Below, piece by piece: positions 10,162 to 21,582 of a stretch of 64,000 nucleotides of DNA. The stretch is taken from NCBI RefSeq assembly GCF_023897015.1, contig NZ_JAMHFY010000002.1:124001-188000 (forward strand), read 5' to 3'. Under the pieces are notes generated by a model. It was not told the origin of the DNA. It did not search any database and saw nothing but the letters and a program-made list of their open reading frames with translations. How positions within the stretch are numbered: the first letter of the stretch is position 1; the number at the start of each line of letters is the position of its first letter. The translations under genes and the position numbers were made by a program. Origin of the DNA: Desulfosporosinus nitroreducens. GTDB lineage: Bacteria; Bacillota; Desulfitobacteriia; Desulfitobacteriales; Desulfitobacteriaceae.

Positions 10162-11031
10162 TTAGGCCTTTCGGCCTAAACGCAGAATAGTTCTAACTTC
10201 TCTCTCTAATCTTCTCGGATAAGAAAGATCATCCTCACGCAGGACCAAAATCCTCCAACCGTCTTTTATATATTTATTAGTCTCACTAGGACGGGCTGAA
10301 TCAAAGCGGCTGATTAGCACATCCTCTACTTGAGCTAAAAATTCCTGATTCAGTAATGAAACATTCCATAAGACAGTTGCTTTGGGGAAAATATAGCTTA
10401 GAACATCGTTAAGACGTTCCGCCCTATAAGGGATCTGGACAGTTTGAACTAACTCACTAGCTTTTGCTGATATTGAAACAATTTCATGTGAATCTTTATT
10501 AGAAGTATCTGATTTATTATCTGATTCAATGCACTCTTGCAACTTTTCCATGCTGTTAATCACTTCAAAATCCCCTGATGCGCTATAATTTTTTTCTTCA
10601 TTTTCTTCGATCAATACTTCGTTCTTATCACTCTCTTCAATTAAAATTTCGTTTTGGCAGATCGAAGCTAAGGCAGGAATTGATTCAGGCATTTCAATTA
10701 GTTCAGACTCTTCAGGGCTATCGCCCATCGCTTTTAACATACCTTCATTGAGCATTCTATTCATTGTTTCAATAAATGTAGAAAAATTACTAATAACACG
10801 TGGGTCAGGAAGTTGTTGTTCAATAATTTGTTCAAGTCCATCCGCTAGATACTCGGAAGGAAATGTAGAAAATCCCTGTAATAAAGATGAAAGCTTTCCT
10901 ACAATTTGACATCCCTTTTGATATTCTGCCTCTGAATCCTTACCGCTTAATAAACATGTCGTAAATATTGTTTCAATAATTTGCTCTACCCATTCTTGAA
11001 TTCTCGGATCGTTATGATAATAAGCCTCCAT
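10162..11031 (-). CDS. Hypothetical protein with acidic linker
   Basis: I do not recognise this 289-residue protein. I place the start at the ATG 6 bases after AAGGGG; the frame stays open 31 codons further up. The N-terminal 130 residues are predicted helical. Residues of about 130-190 are acidic and glutamate-rich with a near-repeat (EILIEESDKNEVLIEENEE). The C-terminal 70 residues look like a compact alpha/beta domain with a basic end (RRLEREVRTILRLGRKA). It lies just downstream of the acs operon terminator and is probably transcribed separately. Confidence 0.6.
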   Translation of the reverse strand: MEAYYHNDPRIQEWVEQIIETIFTTCLLSGKDSEAEYQKGCQIVGKLSSLLQGFSTFPSEYLADGLEQIIEQQLPDPRVISNFSTFIETMNRMLNEGMLKAMGDSPEESELIEMPESIPALASICQNEILIEESDKNEVLIEENEEKNYSASGDFEVINSMEKLQECIESDNKSDTSNKDSHEIVSISAKASELVQTVQIPYRAERLNDVLSYIFPKATVLWNVSLLNQEFLAQVEDVLISRFDSARPSETNKYIKDGWRILVLREDDLSYPRRLEREVRTILRLGRKA

Positions 11032-11187
11032 AATTATCCCCTTCCAAATTCTATAATCTTTAATAGCTATGCTTGTATCCTTGACGGTATGAACATTCAT
11101 GTTAATAAAAGGAAGCTGCAACAAACTATAAAATTAAAGTTTGTTAACAGCTTCTTTTTGCGAAATAGACGTATGATAGAGTGAAAA

Positions 11188-11219
11188 AGAACATCCACTT
11201 ACAAGAAGCGGATGTTCTA
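11188..11219 (-). terminator. Terminator of the acs operon
   Basis: A 13-bp stem with one mismatch (AGAACATCCACTT/AAGCGGATGTTCT) is followed by TTTTT on the minus strand. It lies 15 bases after the acsE stop. Confidence 0.8.
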
Positions 11220-11233
11220 AACTTGCTAAAATT

Positions 11234-12064
<831 letters not shown>

Positions 12065-12112
12065 CTAAATGAAGGTAATTTTACAGATAGAAGTTTGAAC
12101 CTATAATAGGGA

Positions 12113-13075
12113 TTATTTCCCCGTCATATCGGCAATGTTCTTTTTGACAACACTTACTGCAGCAGGGTTACGCATTACAAGAATACTAGCTCCGACTTGA
12201 AGTACGCCAGAAGCTGTTACAGCCTCCCAAAGAACGCTGCGATCTGCGAGATCTCCCCATCCGGGAAACTCTTCATTAGATGCATAAGCTTCTTTACAGC
12301 GGTTAGCTTCGTATCCAACTGTACAAATGATAGGCATTGAAAGCATTTTATCATTTGCCAAGGCTCCGAGACGTGCCCGCTCCATGATTGAATAGACATA
12401 CTCAATTCCAAATCCCAGACCGGCAACCGTAGGATCAATGACGATTTTGTTTAGGGGCAGTCCCATCTCATTGATCAAGATATTGAGCTGTTTGCAGATA
12501 TTAATGTCAAGTGGTGAACGGGCAATCAGAGTGTGTTTGTGTACCATCGCGGCAGCGGCAATGGACTTATAGTTATCTTGCTCAGCGATACCGATCAGGA
12601 GGTTTTCCCCTGTTGCAGCTTCAGCAATAACAGCCATAATCTCATTATTTTTTTCTGAGTCGTCGCACCCTTCCACAATGAGAGGTACCCCCACAGCTGC
12701 TAGGACGTCTTTTACGATACGTGCACAATCTTCTGGGGAACGGTTTTCTGCTTCGGGATCAGCGCCGTTCAGTTTTAGATAGATGAGATCTGCGCCAAAA
12801 TCATCAACGCATTTTTTAGCCCAAGCGGCTGGATCACTGATGACATCCCCAATTTGATTCATAATCATCTCATTCCAAGCAGGTACTACGTCTGTGACCT
12901 CCATTGCAATCACCGGACGGTTCTTCGTTTCTCCTTCAAAGTGGAGAAACGGTAAGGCACTGTCCCCTCCAACCGTAATTGTGGAGGTTCTTGTTCCTCC
13001 CTGTTCAGCAGTTGCGCCGAGTACTACCTCTCCAACTTTACTGGAATATTTTTCTTTTACTAACGTTACGGACAT
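12113..13075 (-). CDS. acsD: Corrinoid/iron-sulfur protein small subunit (CODH/ACS delta)
   Basis: The 320-residue subunit forms, with AcsC, the cobamide-containing methyl carrier between AcsE and acetyl-CoA synthase. Family segments include [17 protein letters not shown] near the start, [28 protein letters not shown] and [17 protein letters not shown]. The fold is a TIM barrel. It lies between the CooC-like ATPase (15 bases upstream) and acsE in one operon. No anomaly is seen. Confidence 0.95.
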   Translation of the reverse strand: MSVTLVKEKYSSKVGEVVLGATAEQGGTRTSTITVGGDSALPFLHFEGETKNRPVIAMEVTDVVPAWNEMIMNQIGDVISDPAAWAKKCVDDFGADLIYLKLNGADPEAENRSPEDCARIVKDVLAAVGVPLIVEGCDDSEKNNEIMAVIAEAATGENLLIGIAEQDNYKSIAAAAMVHKHTLIARSPLDINICKQLNILINEMGLPLNKIVIDPTVAGLGFGIEYVYSIMERARLGALANDKMLSMPIICTVGYEANRCKEAYASNEEFPGWGDLADRSVLWEAVTASGVLQVGASILVMRNPAAVSVVKKNIADMTGK

Positions 13076-13090
13076 GAACTTCTCTCCTTT

Positions 13091-13852
13091 CTAGTTAAAG
13101 ATTCCGGCACGGTTCAGAATGCTATCCACTGCCTGGACCGAGACGGCATCATCAGGCAAATCAAATAGTGGTTTGCCCGCCAAGTCATATTCCACAACTA
13201 AAGGATCTAACGGAATGTCTCCAATCACAGTAAGACCAGTACGGTCAATCTCTTCTCTCAATGATTCCATACTTCCCTCTGTAGTCTTGGTTACAATCAA
13301 AAATATGGTTTGTACAGCAGATTTTAGCCCCCGAATAAGATCGTGAACTCTTCCAGCTGAACGAATCCCTCGAGCCGAAGAATCACTAATTACAAACATG
13401 ACTTCAATGCGGGGAATCGTACGACGACTTATATGTTCCAAGCCTGCTTCAGAATCCACAGCCACAAAGTCATAGTTTTCCCCAATGTTCTCTAGATGTT
13501 TACGCAAGATGTCATTAGGATAGCAGTAACACCCGGCCCCTTGAGGCCCTCCCATGACAAGCAGATCAATTTCTTTTGACTCAACTAACGATTGTTGCAG
13601 TTTGTACTCGATAAAGATGTTTTTTGGCATACCCTCAGGAATTGCTTTAGGATCTTTACTTTGTTCAAGCAACTCCGATATTGTCGAAGTAACATTCAAG
13701 CCCAACGCTTCACCTAGATTTGCATTGGGGTCTGCATCGACTGCGAGTATTGAAGTCCCTTTTTTTCGACGAACCATTTGCCTTAATAATAAAGCGGTGA
13801 ATGTGGTTTTTCCTACTCCACCTTTACCTGCAACAGCTATATATTTAGACAT
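13091..13852 (-). CDS. CooC-type nickel-insertion ATPase (second copy)
   Basis: This 253-residue MinD/CooC-family P-loop ATPase has the deviant Walker A AGKGGVGKTTF near residues 8-18. The CooC cysteine pair is in GAGCYCYPND, near residue 108. CooC/AcsF proteins dimerise through this CxC motif and help mature the nickel clusters of CODH or ACS. The position between acsV and acsD, and the presence of another CooC at the operon head, suggest that the two serve different metalloenzymes (AcsA and AcsB). That division is inference. Confidence 0.9.
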   Translation of the reverse strand: MSKYIAVAGKGGVGKTTFTALLLRQMVRRKKGTSILAVDADPNANLGEALGLNVTSTISELLEQSKDPKAIPEGMPKNIFIEYKLQQSLVESKEIDLLVMGGPQGAGCYCYPNDILRKHLENIGENYDFVAVDSEAGLEHISRRTIPRIEVMFVISDSSARGIRSAGRVHDLIRGLKSAVQTIFLIVTKTTEGSMESLREEIDRTGLTVIGDIPLDPLVVEYDLAGKPLFDLPDDAVSVQAVDSILNRAGIFN

Positions 13853-13873
13853 AATTGACCTCCATTATAACGT

Positions 13874-15784
13874 TTATTGAAAAGATGGAAATAGGGACAT
13901 ATCCGTGTGAGGTAAAAACAAGGCGGCCATATATTCGTCCATATATGTCACTCCAACTGAAAGTTCGACATACGTCATTTTTCGTCCTAATTCTTCTGCT
14001 TCCCGCCAGGCATTCTGAGAAAGTAAGGCGAGGCGTGCACCTTTAACGGATGCATTTCCAATAAATTCAAACCGTTCCGGTTCAAGATCTGGAAGCAGTC
14101 CAATTTGAACAGAATCATGAATATTAAGGTAATTGCCGAAACCGCCTGCAATGACAATCCGGCTAATCATTTCAATATCCACTGCAACCATATTCAGTAA
14201 TGATCGGATTCCGGCGTAGATCGCACCTTTGGCACGAATGACATTCTTGACATCATTCTCAGTAATGACCACATCTTTTTCTCCACCGGCTTGATAAGCC
14301 CAAGCTAGGACAAACTCCTTATCATCCGTCGTAGCTCTTAATCGCTGTGAGCCCGACTTATGTCCGAGCTGGAAGTTCCCAGCGCGGTCGATAATACCTG
14401 CACTGAGAAGTTTGGCTATACAATCCACAAGCCCCGATCCGCATATTCCTACAGGAGTTTGGTTATTAATCACCTTAAGGGACACATCCAAGGTTTCAGG
14501 ATCAATGATGATCCGTTCTATCGCCCCGGGCATAGCTCGCATACCAAAAGTAATACCGCCACCTTCAAAACTTGGACCTGCAGAACAAGCGCAAGCAACA
14601 AGCCAATCCTGGTTTCCGAGTACAATTTCTCCATTCGTTCCGATATCAATAAAGAGAATAATATCTTCCCCATTGGCCAAGTCCGTCACCAGTGTTCCTG
14701 CTACAATGTCCCCTCCGACATAACTTGCTACTGAGGGGTAACAATGCACCATTGCCTCAGGCAACATATGGAGGCCAATCTCTCGAGCCGGGAATGAGGG
14801 AACGTTTGTCATAGTGGGAATATAGGGTTCCAACCGAATGTACCGCGGATCTACGCCTAAGAACAATTGGGTCATTGTTGTGTTTCCTGCCACCATTGCG
14901 CTAGCGATATTCATATTACTTAATGATTGACGAGCAAGAATCTTGTCAAGAAGTCCATTGACGGTTTCTACAACAGCATCTCTGATCTCTATTAAGTTCT
15001 GTTCGTTTTCAACTGCATACACTATCCGGGTTATTACGTCATCCCCATATTTCGCTTGTTTGTTATAAGTACCTTGTTGATCGACAATCTCTCCAGTTAA
15101 AAGATTAATGAGATAGACAACAACTGTTGTTGTACCTATATCAATAGCAAGCCCATAAGGGGGGACATCATTTCCCTGCTCAATATGCGTAATGGTTAAC
15201 CCGGCTTCTGTATCTGTCATGGTAATGGATACATCCCAATTTGCTTTGCGGAGTGATTCCGGCAGATGCTTAAGAATGGATAGAGGCATATGAATGGGTT
15301 TATCTCCGGTTTTTAGGACGCGACGGAGTTCAATACTTAGACGTGCCCAATCACTGGAATTTTCGGTCAAGGTCGGTATGGAAAGTGAAATCCTCTGTTT
15401 TATAGCTAAAGAGTGACGCCCGAATTTATCGAGTAAATCATGTTCGCTTTCCTGTAGGAGTCCTTTTTGAACATCTCCCATCAACACTTGGTGTTCTTGT
15501 AACCTAGACTCAGGAGGCACCTCAATTGTCATATCCCCCTGGACCAAGGTTTTACAGGCAAGCCGAATTCCTTTAGCAAGTTGCTCAGGTGTTAAATTAC
15601 CCGTCCCATTTACTAAGGGGTCTCCACTTAAAACGTCAACTTTACAAGCTCCGCATGTTCCCTTACCACCGCACCCAGATTTGATCATAATTCCGGCTTT
15701 CGCGGCTGCGTTAAGCAGAGATGTACCCTGATCAGCTTCAATAACACGGTTCTCTGGCATGAATTTAATTCTAAATTGGGACAT
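13874..15784 (-). CDS. acsV: Reductive activator of corrinoid protein (RACo), 2Fe-2S/ASKHA protein
   Basis: The 636-residue protein has an N-terminal plant-type [2Fe-2S] ferredoxin domain (SGCGGKGTCGACKVDVLSG plus a later RLACKT cysteine). A linker follows, and then a C-terminal ASKHA ATPase domain with GLAIDIGTTTVVVYL, FIDIGTNGEIVLG and VIAGGFGNYLNI. RACo uses ATP to reduce the inactive Co(II) form of the corrinoid iron-sulfur protein. The start is the ATG 9 bases after AAGGAA. It sits between acsC and the second cooC-like gene, as expected for an accessory factor of this operon. Confidence 0.94.
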   Translation of the reverse strand: MSQFRIKFMPENRVIEADQGTSLLNAAAKAGIMIKSGCGGKGTCGACKVDVLSGDPLVNGTGNLTPEQLAKGIRLACKTLVQGDMTIEVPPESRLQEHQVLMGDVQKGLLQESEHDLLDKFGRHSLAIKQRISLSIPTLTENSSDWARLSIELRRVLKTGDKPIHMPLSILKHLPESLRKANWDVSITMTDTEAGLTITHIEQGNDVPPYGLAIDIGTTTVVVYLINLLTGEIVDQQGTYNKQAKYGDDVITRIVYAVENEQNLIEIRDAVVETVNGLLDKILARQSLSNMNIASAMVAGNTTMTQLFLGVDPRYIRLEPYIPTMTNVPSFPAREIGLHMLPEAMVHCYPSVASYVGGDIVAGTLVTDLANGEDIILFIDIGTNGEIVLGNQDWLVACACSAGPSFEGGGITFGMRAMPGAIERIIIDPETLDVSLKVINNQTPVGICGSGLVDCIAKLLSAGIIDRAGNFQLGHKSGSQRLRATTDDKEFVLAWAYQAGGEKDVVITENDVKNVIRAKGAIYAGIRSLLNMVAVDIEMISRIVIAGGFGNYLNIHDSVQIGLLPDLEPERFEFIGNASVKGARLALLSQNAWREAEELGRKMTYVELSVGVTYMDEYMAALFLPHTDMSLFPSFQ

Positions 15785-15894
15785 CGCTTTCACTTCCTTA
15801 CTCTACCAAGAAATCCCATTAGTATGATGAATTTTCAGAAAAACATTGCCCGTCTCTCAACATAGCAATTTGCTTTAGTGTACCCTGCTCAGTC

Positions 15895-17220
15895 TTAAGT
15901 CAAAGATTTCGAGAAAGATACAATCCCGCTGGACTCACGTGGTCCAACAATGGTTTTCCAACCGGACAGTTCAGAAAGTTTTCCGGAAATTACTGCTACA
16001 TAACCCGGAATGATGATATTGCGGTGTTTTACCTTATCAGCAATTCCACATGCATTCATTGCTTCGACGATTTTCTCAGGCTCGAATTTACCAGCAGCGT
16101 AGGCTGTGAGGACGGATGTTCCGTCGGTATCAATTGGTAAGATATAGCTAGGAATTTTGGAGGTTTCAACTTCACCTTCGACACTATAGTACGTTAAGGA
16201 GAAGTTAGTGGTAATATAGAATGGCGAATTTTCATCCACATTGCCAACAGAATGCAGTTTTGGTTCAACTTGAATTGGTTTTTGAGGATCTGTATAAATG
16301 TTCTGCTTTAAGGTCATTAACGGTAAAAGGTGAGCCTTTTTGCTGGTTTTCAAGACGACAGCACTGGCATATTTAGCCACATATACTGAGGCTTCCATGA
16401 TTTCTTCCATTGGTTCAGTTTTGCTTGTATAGGCAATGACAGGGAAACCAAGCGGTCTGAATTTTTTCTTAATGGCTAAACGGCGAATATGGGTAAGATT
16501 TGCTAAAGTATCGACCGGTGTTCTGGAACCAGGATCCAAAACGAATTCTTTATAGCCCAAAGCTTGTGCCTTAACTACAAGTTCTTCGAGAGCATCCAGT
16601 CCATCTGCTTTAATGATGACAGGAACTGAGTTTTCTTTACCTAGGTTGACCATAGCTTCGTAGTTATCTGCAGTTGCCGCTCCAATAAGGGGTTTACGCG
16701 ATGCCAATGGTGCGAGAGCAGCTTTCATCGCCTCGGGATCACTGCTTAATAGAAGTAATGATTTATCTGTAGCTTCTGCCACAACAGCAGCTACTTTAGC
16801 AAAGCGGGCAGCATCTCCGGATTCTTGAACTACAGCTACACCATCAATAGAGTATTGAAGACCGACACGCTCAAATTCTAAGCCCTTAATCTCCTCAATT
16901 TTGGCATTCAATTCATCATCACTTAAGGTATCTGACACAGAAATAAGTAAAGTCGTGGGATGATAAAACGTTTTGTCATGACGGAAAAGAACGGTTTCAT
17001 CTCCGAGAACAGAATCCTTACCGAATTTTATTGCTTTAATCGGAGGAGCAGCAGCAGAATCCAAGTTCTCTCGGGCAGCTTCAGTTACATAGGGGCAAGA
17101 GTCTAGAGCTGCTTTTCCTGAGGCCAATGCCATGGCAAAGGCTAGGCAAGTTGGAACGCCACATTCTCCGCAGTTTTTCTTGGGCATTTGTTTATAGATT
17201 TCTAAACCTGTAAGAGCCAT
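15895..17220 (-). CDS. acsC: Corrinoid/iron-sulfur protein large subunit (CODH/ACS gamma)
   Basis: The 441-residue subunit carries a [4Fe-4S] cluster and binds the corrinoid. The cluster motif is N-terminal: KKNCGECGVPTCLAFAMAL followed by a fourth cysteine in DSCPYV. The middle is a TIM barrel (EFVLDPGSRTPVDTLANL), and the C-terminal domain of about 130 residues is the cobamide-binding part. I start it at the ATG following GAAAGGGG; the frame is open 15 codons further, but that start lacks a good binding site. An 80-base gap separates it from acsB. Confidence 0.95.
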   Translation of the reverse strand: MALTGLEIYKQMPKKNCGECGVPTCLAFAMALASGKAALDSCPYVTEAARENLDSAAAPPIKAIKFGKDSVLGDETVLFRHDKTFYHPTTLLISVSDTLSDDELNAKIEEIKGLEFERVGLQYSIDGVAVVQESGDAARFAKVAAVVAEATDKSLLLLSSDPEAMKAALAPLASRKPLIGAATADNYEAMVNLGKENSVPVIIKADGLDALEELVVKAQALGYKEFVLDPGSRTPVDTLANLTHIRRLAIKKKFRPLGFPVIAYTSKTEPMEEIMEASVYVAKYASAVVLKTSKKAHLLPLMTLKQNIYTDPQKPIQVEPKLHSVGNVDENSPFYITTNFSLTYYSVEGEVETSKIPSYILPIDTDGTSVLTAYAAGKFEPEKIVEAMNACGIADKVKHRNIIIPGYVAVISGKLSELSGWKTIVGPRESSGIVSFSKSLT

Positions 17221-17300
17221 TTTAAATCCCCTTTCTAATCGATCTAGGATGAAGCAGACCCTCAAGGTCCCTTTTGGGGACCTTGTCGTCTGCGGGAATA

Positions 17301-19481
17301 TTACATTAGTGGTTCAAGATTAAAGCATGGATGTCCATTTTCTTCAAGGAAAGGAATTATTTCTTCTACAGTTGTGCCAACAGACTCATCCGCAATCTTG
17401 TCTATGAAGTCTGCTCCTAAACCTTCATCGATGGAGCGTTGAATAAAGTCCTCACGCAAGAATTCTTTTAGTTCTTTTGGCATCCAGACAATACGGGAAA
17501 GTCCACCATCAGCAGGGATGAACTTTTTGCTGAGCAGATAAGTTCTTCCGATTCCCATGAACCCAGGGGTTTGCATTCCACCGCCGCATGTTCCAGCCAG
17601 TGATGAGAATGTCATACCGCAAGGAGTCATTCCGGAATGTTCGCGAGTCGTCAGCATGAGGCCGTTTGCTTCAGGAACGATTGCCATGATAGCCTCAAAG
17701 CAACCGCAAGAGGTCATCGGTTTATCCATTAAGGTATAGAGGTTGACCTCTTCTAAGGTGTTGTTCGAAGCTTTAAACAGATAATCATTCGTACTTTGCC
17801 ACATACCTTTTAGCTCATCAATTGCTGGCCCTTTAGGAATAGGTTGGTTGGGTCCGTTTGGTGCGATTTCAAAGGATGCTTTAGCATCTAACCAGCTCAC
17901 TGCACCGCACAAACCAACCCTTTCAGGAGTAACAATACAAACATGGTTTGGTGCAAAGGACTGACAAAGTAAACAGGAATAGAAATCTTCGACTGACTCA
18001 TCGGTTAAACTCCTCATACGATCGTCACGAGCACGATATCGTTCGCGTGCTTTGACAAGGCCTTCCTCAACTGCGGCCTGATCAGTAATAAGAGTCACTT
18101 GAACACGGTCTACGATAGCGGGGAATTCCTGTTTTAATTTCGCTAACAGGAGTTCTCCCAGATGCTTAATTAAGAAACCTTTCGCTCTGGCATCTTTGGA
18201 AATCCGTACCCAACATAAATCACGCTGAGCAACGTGCCAGATACCCTCTCCATAGTTTGCAAAGTAGTGGATTCGACGCTCCAAAACTCCTTCAAAATCA
18301 TCCTGCATTTTACGTCCAAAAATGTCGATCCTAATTCCCAATGGAAGTCTGGATCCTTCTGGGACAGTATCGATTTCAGGCCCGATGACTGTGACCTGAC
18401 CGTCAACAACTTCATCAGGTCCTACTGATTGAACAAGCTCAAAGGCTGTAGAACGACCGCCACCAAATTCTACATAGGTTTCAGCTTTACGGATAGATTC
18501 TCCTTCAAAAGCAGGTCCAAAGTTTACAGGAATCGGTATTTCGATATTAGTTAGTTTAATGCCCCGAACTTCCATGGCTAATGGAACGATTTTCTCATAA
18601 TCAGGTTCAGATACGTACCAATCAGGGATTTGCATGTCTTCCGGAAGCACTTGATCCGAAATAGTTGGGAAGCCCATGAAAATTGCGCCCATTGAAGCCG
18701 CTAACTTGACATCATCTGTCTCGCCGAGGCTAAGGACAAATGCCCGAATCCGACGACGTTGATAATCGCGATGGTTTTCACGTTCTCCAGCTGGAATTCC
18801 ACCGAAAGCAAGACCTGCGCGGAAGGCATAGTTTACAGCGTGAATAATCTGTGTAAAGTTTCCTAGAGGAAAAGCAATGTAGTCTTCCCCAATTTTGACG
18901 TTTACTTCGAGTAACTGCTCAATGACCTCATCACACAGAAAGATCATGAATCCTTTACCCATCAGATTATCAACGATTTTCTTGGCGGCTTGAGAATCTT
19001 TTGCTCGCCCAAGAATTACTGCAACTCCTGGAATGGTCCAGTCAACCATCTTGATTCCGTGTTTCCGTACTATCGGGTCACCTAAGAATCCAGTCCAAGG
19101 TTTAACTTTAGGTTCTTCTCCACGCAGATAATTGATTGTCTCAATGACTTCAGCCGCGTATAGGGTAGATTCACCCCAAAGCCTGGCATTTTCAAAGGTA
19201 AGTTCTGTACGAATTTGACTGCGCATACGGTTCAGAATAGGAACCAATTCACCTAATTTGGTCACCTTTTCTCCAGAAAGACAGGTGATAACTGGGAGGT
19301 GGTAGGCAGTATCTGGATAACCAACTTCTTGCTCAGTACCAAAATCCTTAATTGCCCGATTCAATAAGATTTCCGCATAAGTCATCGCAATGGTTGTACC
19401 ATCATACGTTCTTCGTAAGAGTTTTTTGGGTTGATTATTAGGATCTTTAATTGCGTCTGCGTAAATTTCCTCCATAGACAT
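17301..19481 (-). CDS. acsB: Acetyl-CoA synthase (CODH/ACS beta subunit)
   Basis: About 726 residues, the full length of the bacterial enzyme (729 in Moorella), so the N-terminal CODH-binding domain is retained. The A-cluster ligands are visible: CLLC plus later cysteines in NHVCIV and GLCGAV for the [4Fe-4S] cluster, and the SCGCFEA motif, whose Cys-Gly-Cys holds the distal nickel. It condenses CO, the methyl group and CoA to acetyl-CoA. Three ATG codons are clustered at the start; the middle one has the best spacing (7 bases) from AAGGAGG. Confidence 0.96.
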   Translation of the reverse strand: MSMEEIYADAIKDPNNQPKKLLRRTYDGTTIAMTYAEILLNRAIKDFGTEQEVGYPDTAYHLPVITCLSGEKVTKLGELVPILNRMRSQIRTELTFENARLWGESTLYAAEVIETINYLRGEEPKVKPWTGFLGDPIVRKHGIKMVDWTIPGVAVILGRAKDSQAAKKIVDNLMGKGFMIFLCDEVIEQLLEVNVKIGEDYIAFPLGNFTQIIHAVNYAFRAGLAFGGIPAGERENHRDYQRRRIRAFVLSLGETDDVKLAASMGAIFMGFPTISDQVLPEDMQIPDWYVSEPDYEKIVPLAMEVRGIKLTNIEIPIPVNFGPAFEGESIRKAETYVEFGGGRSTAFELVQSVGPDEVVDGQVTVIGPEIDTVPEGSRLPLGIRIDIFGRKMQDDFEGVLERRIHYFANYGEGIWHVAQRDLCWVRISKDARAKGFLIKHLGELLLAKLKQEFPAIVDRVQVTLITDQAAVEEGLVKARERYRARDDRMRSLTDESVEDFYSCLLCQSFAPNHVCIVTPERVGLCGAVSWLDAKASFEIAPNGPNQPIPKGPAIDELKGMWQSTNDYLFKASNNTLEEVNLYTLMDKPMTSCGCFEAIMAIVPEANGLMLTTREHSGMTPCGMTFSSLAGTCGGGMQTPGFMGIGRTYLLSKKFIPADGGLSRIVWMPKELKEFLREDFIQRSIDEGLGADFIDKIADESVGTTVEEIIPFLEENGHPCFNLEPLM

Positions 19482-19497
19482 AAACATTCCTCCTTTC

Positions 19498-21516
19498 TTA
19501 CCAACCTTGCGCTATTGCGGTGTCGTTTTTCTCCGCTGTTTGCCTGTGAATGCCTAATTTCCAAGTTCTATACTCTAAAGCATCTAAGAGTTTTGATGCT
19601 CCAATAACGGGATCGACTTCAAAAATAAAGTTCCCACCAAAAACGTCATGAGCAATTTGAGTAGTAATTCCATAAACAAGGTCACTGCCTTCAACAGGAG
19701 GCAAGGACCCGACATGGGTAGGCAGTCCCATGGTAATGCACCAAGAACCAATCGCTACCGCTTTTTCGTGCATTGCTTCCGGAGCAGAAGCAACAAACGG
19801 CACTTTAGGGATATCAACTCCAAGTTCATTAGCCATTGCGACGGCCAAATCTACAGCACGACTGTTATCAACACACGAGCCTACATGGAAAACTAGGGGT
19901 AGACCCGTGGCCAATTGAGGATTTGCTGCTTCCAGGGTTTGAATGAATGACTTAAGACCTTCTCCGGCATAGGTATCCACTGCTAAGGGGGACATAAGAC
20001 CAAATTTCGCAAACGCTCCTGAGGAACAGCCTGTGGAAATAACGAAAACGTCATTTTTCACGAGTTCTTTCAAGACAGTTATATGGGATTCATCTTGAGC
20101 CCGTTTAAGATTGTTACATCCGGCCATGAGACAAACTCCTTTGAGCTGTCCACTCTGAATGGCGTCTGTAAGCACAGATATCGGACGTTCGGGGTTGATC
20201 TTTGAGAATATTTCGGTAAGCGCTTCTACACTGAAACCAGCTACAAGCTTATGCTTTTCGTTAGGAATGGAAATTTTCTTAGGATCCCGATGCTTATAAG
20301 CTTCGATAGCAATCTTAATTAGCTTTTTAGCATCTTCCATTGCTGTGGTGGTATTGAAAGCGATGTGTTGAGCGCTTGGGACTTTCATAATAGCTTCTGT
20401 AGTAATAACTTTTGTATGATAGCATTCCGCTATGGTTTGCACAGCTGGGTAGATACACTGAATATCCACGACCATCGCATCTAAAGCACCCGTTAAGATG
20501 GCCATTTCTTGAGAGGCTGAAGATGTTGCTAAGTATACACCTTCCCGCATGAGCAACTCATTACCGGTACAACAGATTCCTACAATATTGACCCCTTCAG
20601 CTCCGACTTTTACTGCCTCTTCTTTCATCGCGCGTGCAGCTGCAACAACCATTTCGCTCAGAACTGGGTTATGCCCGTGAACGGCAATATTCACCATTTT
20701 GGGGTTGATTACACCTAAGTTTGCTTCCGATACGATAGGTTCGGGAATTCCAAACAACACGTCGCTTAGATTTGTGCCGATATATTCCCCGCCTAAGTCA
20801 GCAAGTGCACTTTTGAGTCCTCCGAAAATGATATTTACTGGATCACTGTCAACGCCCATGGCGGTTTGAGCAATAAGCTCGGTTATTGATCCGTCAATAT
20901 TTCTCGGCATAATATTAGTGTGCTGGAATTTCTTACGGCGTCCTTCAGTCATAAATGAATCAAGAAACGCTAACGGACGATCTTGATAACGTCCAAAATC
21001 TGCATATCCGATCTCAACAACGTCTCTGAGGATGTCCTTATCCCCACGGTCAAGAGTGGCTACTCCAAGTTTTTCAGCTAATTTATGAAGCTTTGCAGGA
21101 GATTTGATTTCGTAATCGTCGGCATGTCCATCGACTAATGCATGAGCTGTATGCAAAACATGGCGTGCATGCTCAGAGTGAGATGCGGCTCCTCCAGCAA
21201 TCATGCGGACAATGTTACGTGAAACAATGGTATAAGCTGAGGCTCCGCAGATTCCACGACTTCCAGGACCGTCCTCTTTTTTAACACGACAAGGGCCGGC
21301 GATACAGATACGGCAACATATTCCTTTGTATCCAAACGCACATTGAGGTTGTTGAGCAACTACCCGATCATAAACCGTCTCAATATTTTTATCCTTAATC
21401 ATTTCCAACATTTGAAGGGCACCGGGGTCGGTTGTACGAATGGGATTCTTAGGATCTACGACTCGCGGTGCGTCGGATGGTCGGGCGGTATGGGTTAAAT
21501 CCCGATATCTAGGCAT
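19498..21516 (-). CDS. acsA: Anaerobic carbon monoxide dehydrogenase catalytic subunit
   Basis: The 672-residue nickel-iron CO dehydrogenase matches the CooS/AcsA family in length. The N-terminal cysteines for clusters B and D are in GYKGICCRICIAGPCRVKK. C-cluster segments include ICCTGNE, CMAGCNNLK, STGCSSGAFAK and FHVGSCVDNSR. It interconverts CO and CO2 and, as it lies directly before acsB, most likely works in the CODH/ACS complex. It could also oxidise CO on its own. Confidence 0.96.
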   Translation of the reverse strand: MPRYRDLTHTARPSDAPRVVDPKNPIRTTDPGALQMLEMIKDKNIETVYDRVVAQQPQCAFGYKGICCRICIAGPCRVKKEDGPGSRGICGASAYTIVSRNIVRMIAGGAASHSEHARHVLHTAHALVDGHADDYEIKSPAKLHKLAEKLGVATLDRGDKDILRDVVEIGYADFGRYQDRPLAFLDSFMTEGRRKKFQHTNIMPRNIDGSITELIAQTAMGVDSDPVNIIFGGLKSALADLGGEYIGTNLSDVLFGIPEPIVSEANLGVINPKMVNIAVHGHNPVLSEMVVAAARAMKEEAVKVGAEGVNIVGICCTGNELLMREGVYLATSSASQEMAILTGALDAMVVDIQCIYPAVQTIAECYHTKVITTEAIMKVPSAQHIAFNTTTAMEDAKKLIKIAIEAYKHRDPKKISIPNEKHKLVAGFSVEALTEIFSKINPERPISVLTDAIQSGQLKGVCLMAGCNNLKRAQDESHITVLKELVKNDVFVISTGCSSGAFAKFGLMSPLAVDTYAGEGLKSFIQTLEAANPQLATGLPLVFHVGSCVDNSRAVDLAVAMANELGVDIPKVPFVASAPEAMHEKAVAIGSWCITMGLPTHVGSLPPVEGSDLVYGITTQIAHDVFGGNFIFEVDPVIGASKLLDALEYRTWKLGIHRQTAEKNDTAIAQGW

Positions 21517-21582
21517 ATTACACCCTCCTCTTTATTAAGATCTTGTCTCTTACAAATACACGTCTCTACTACGAAACCTCTG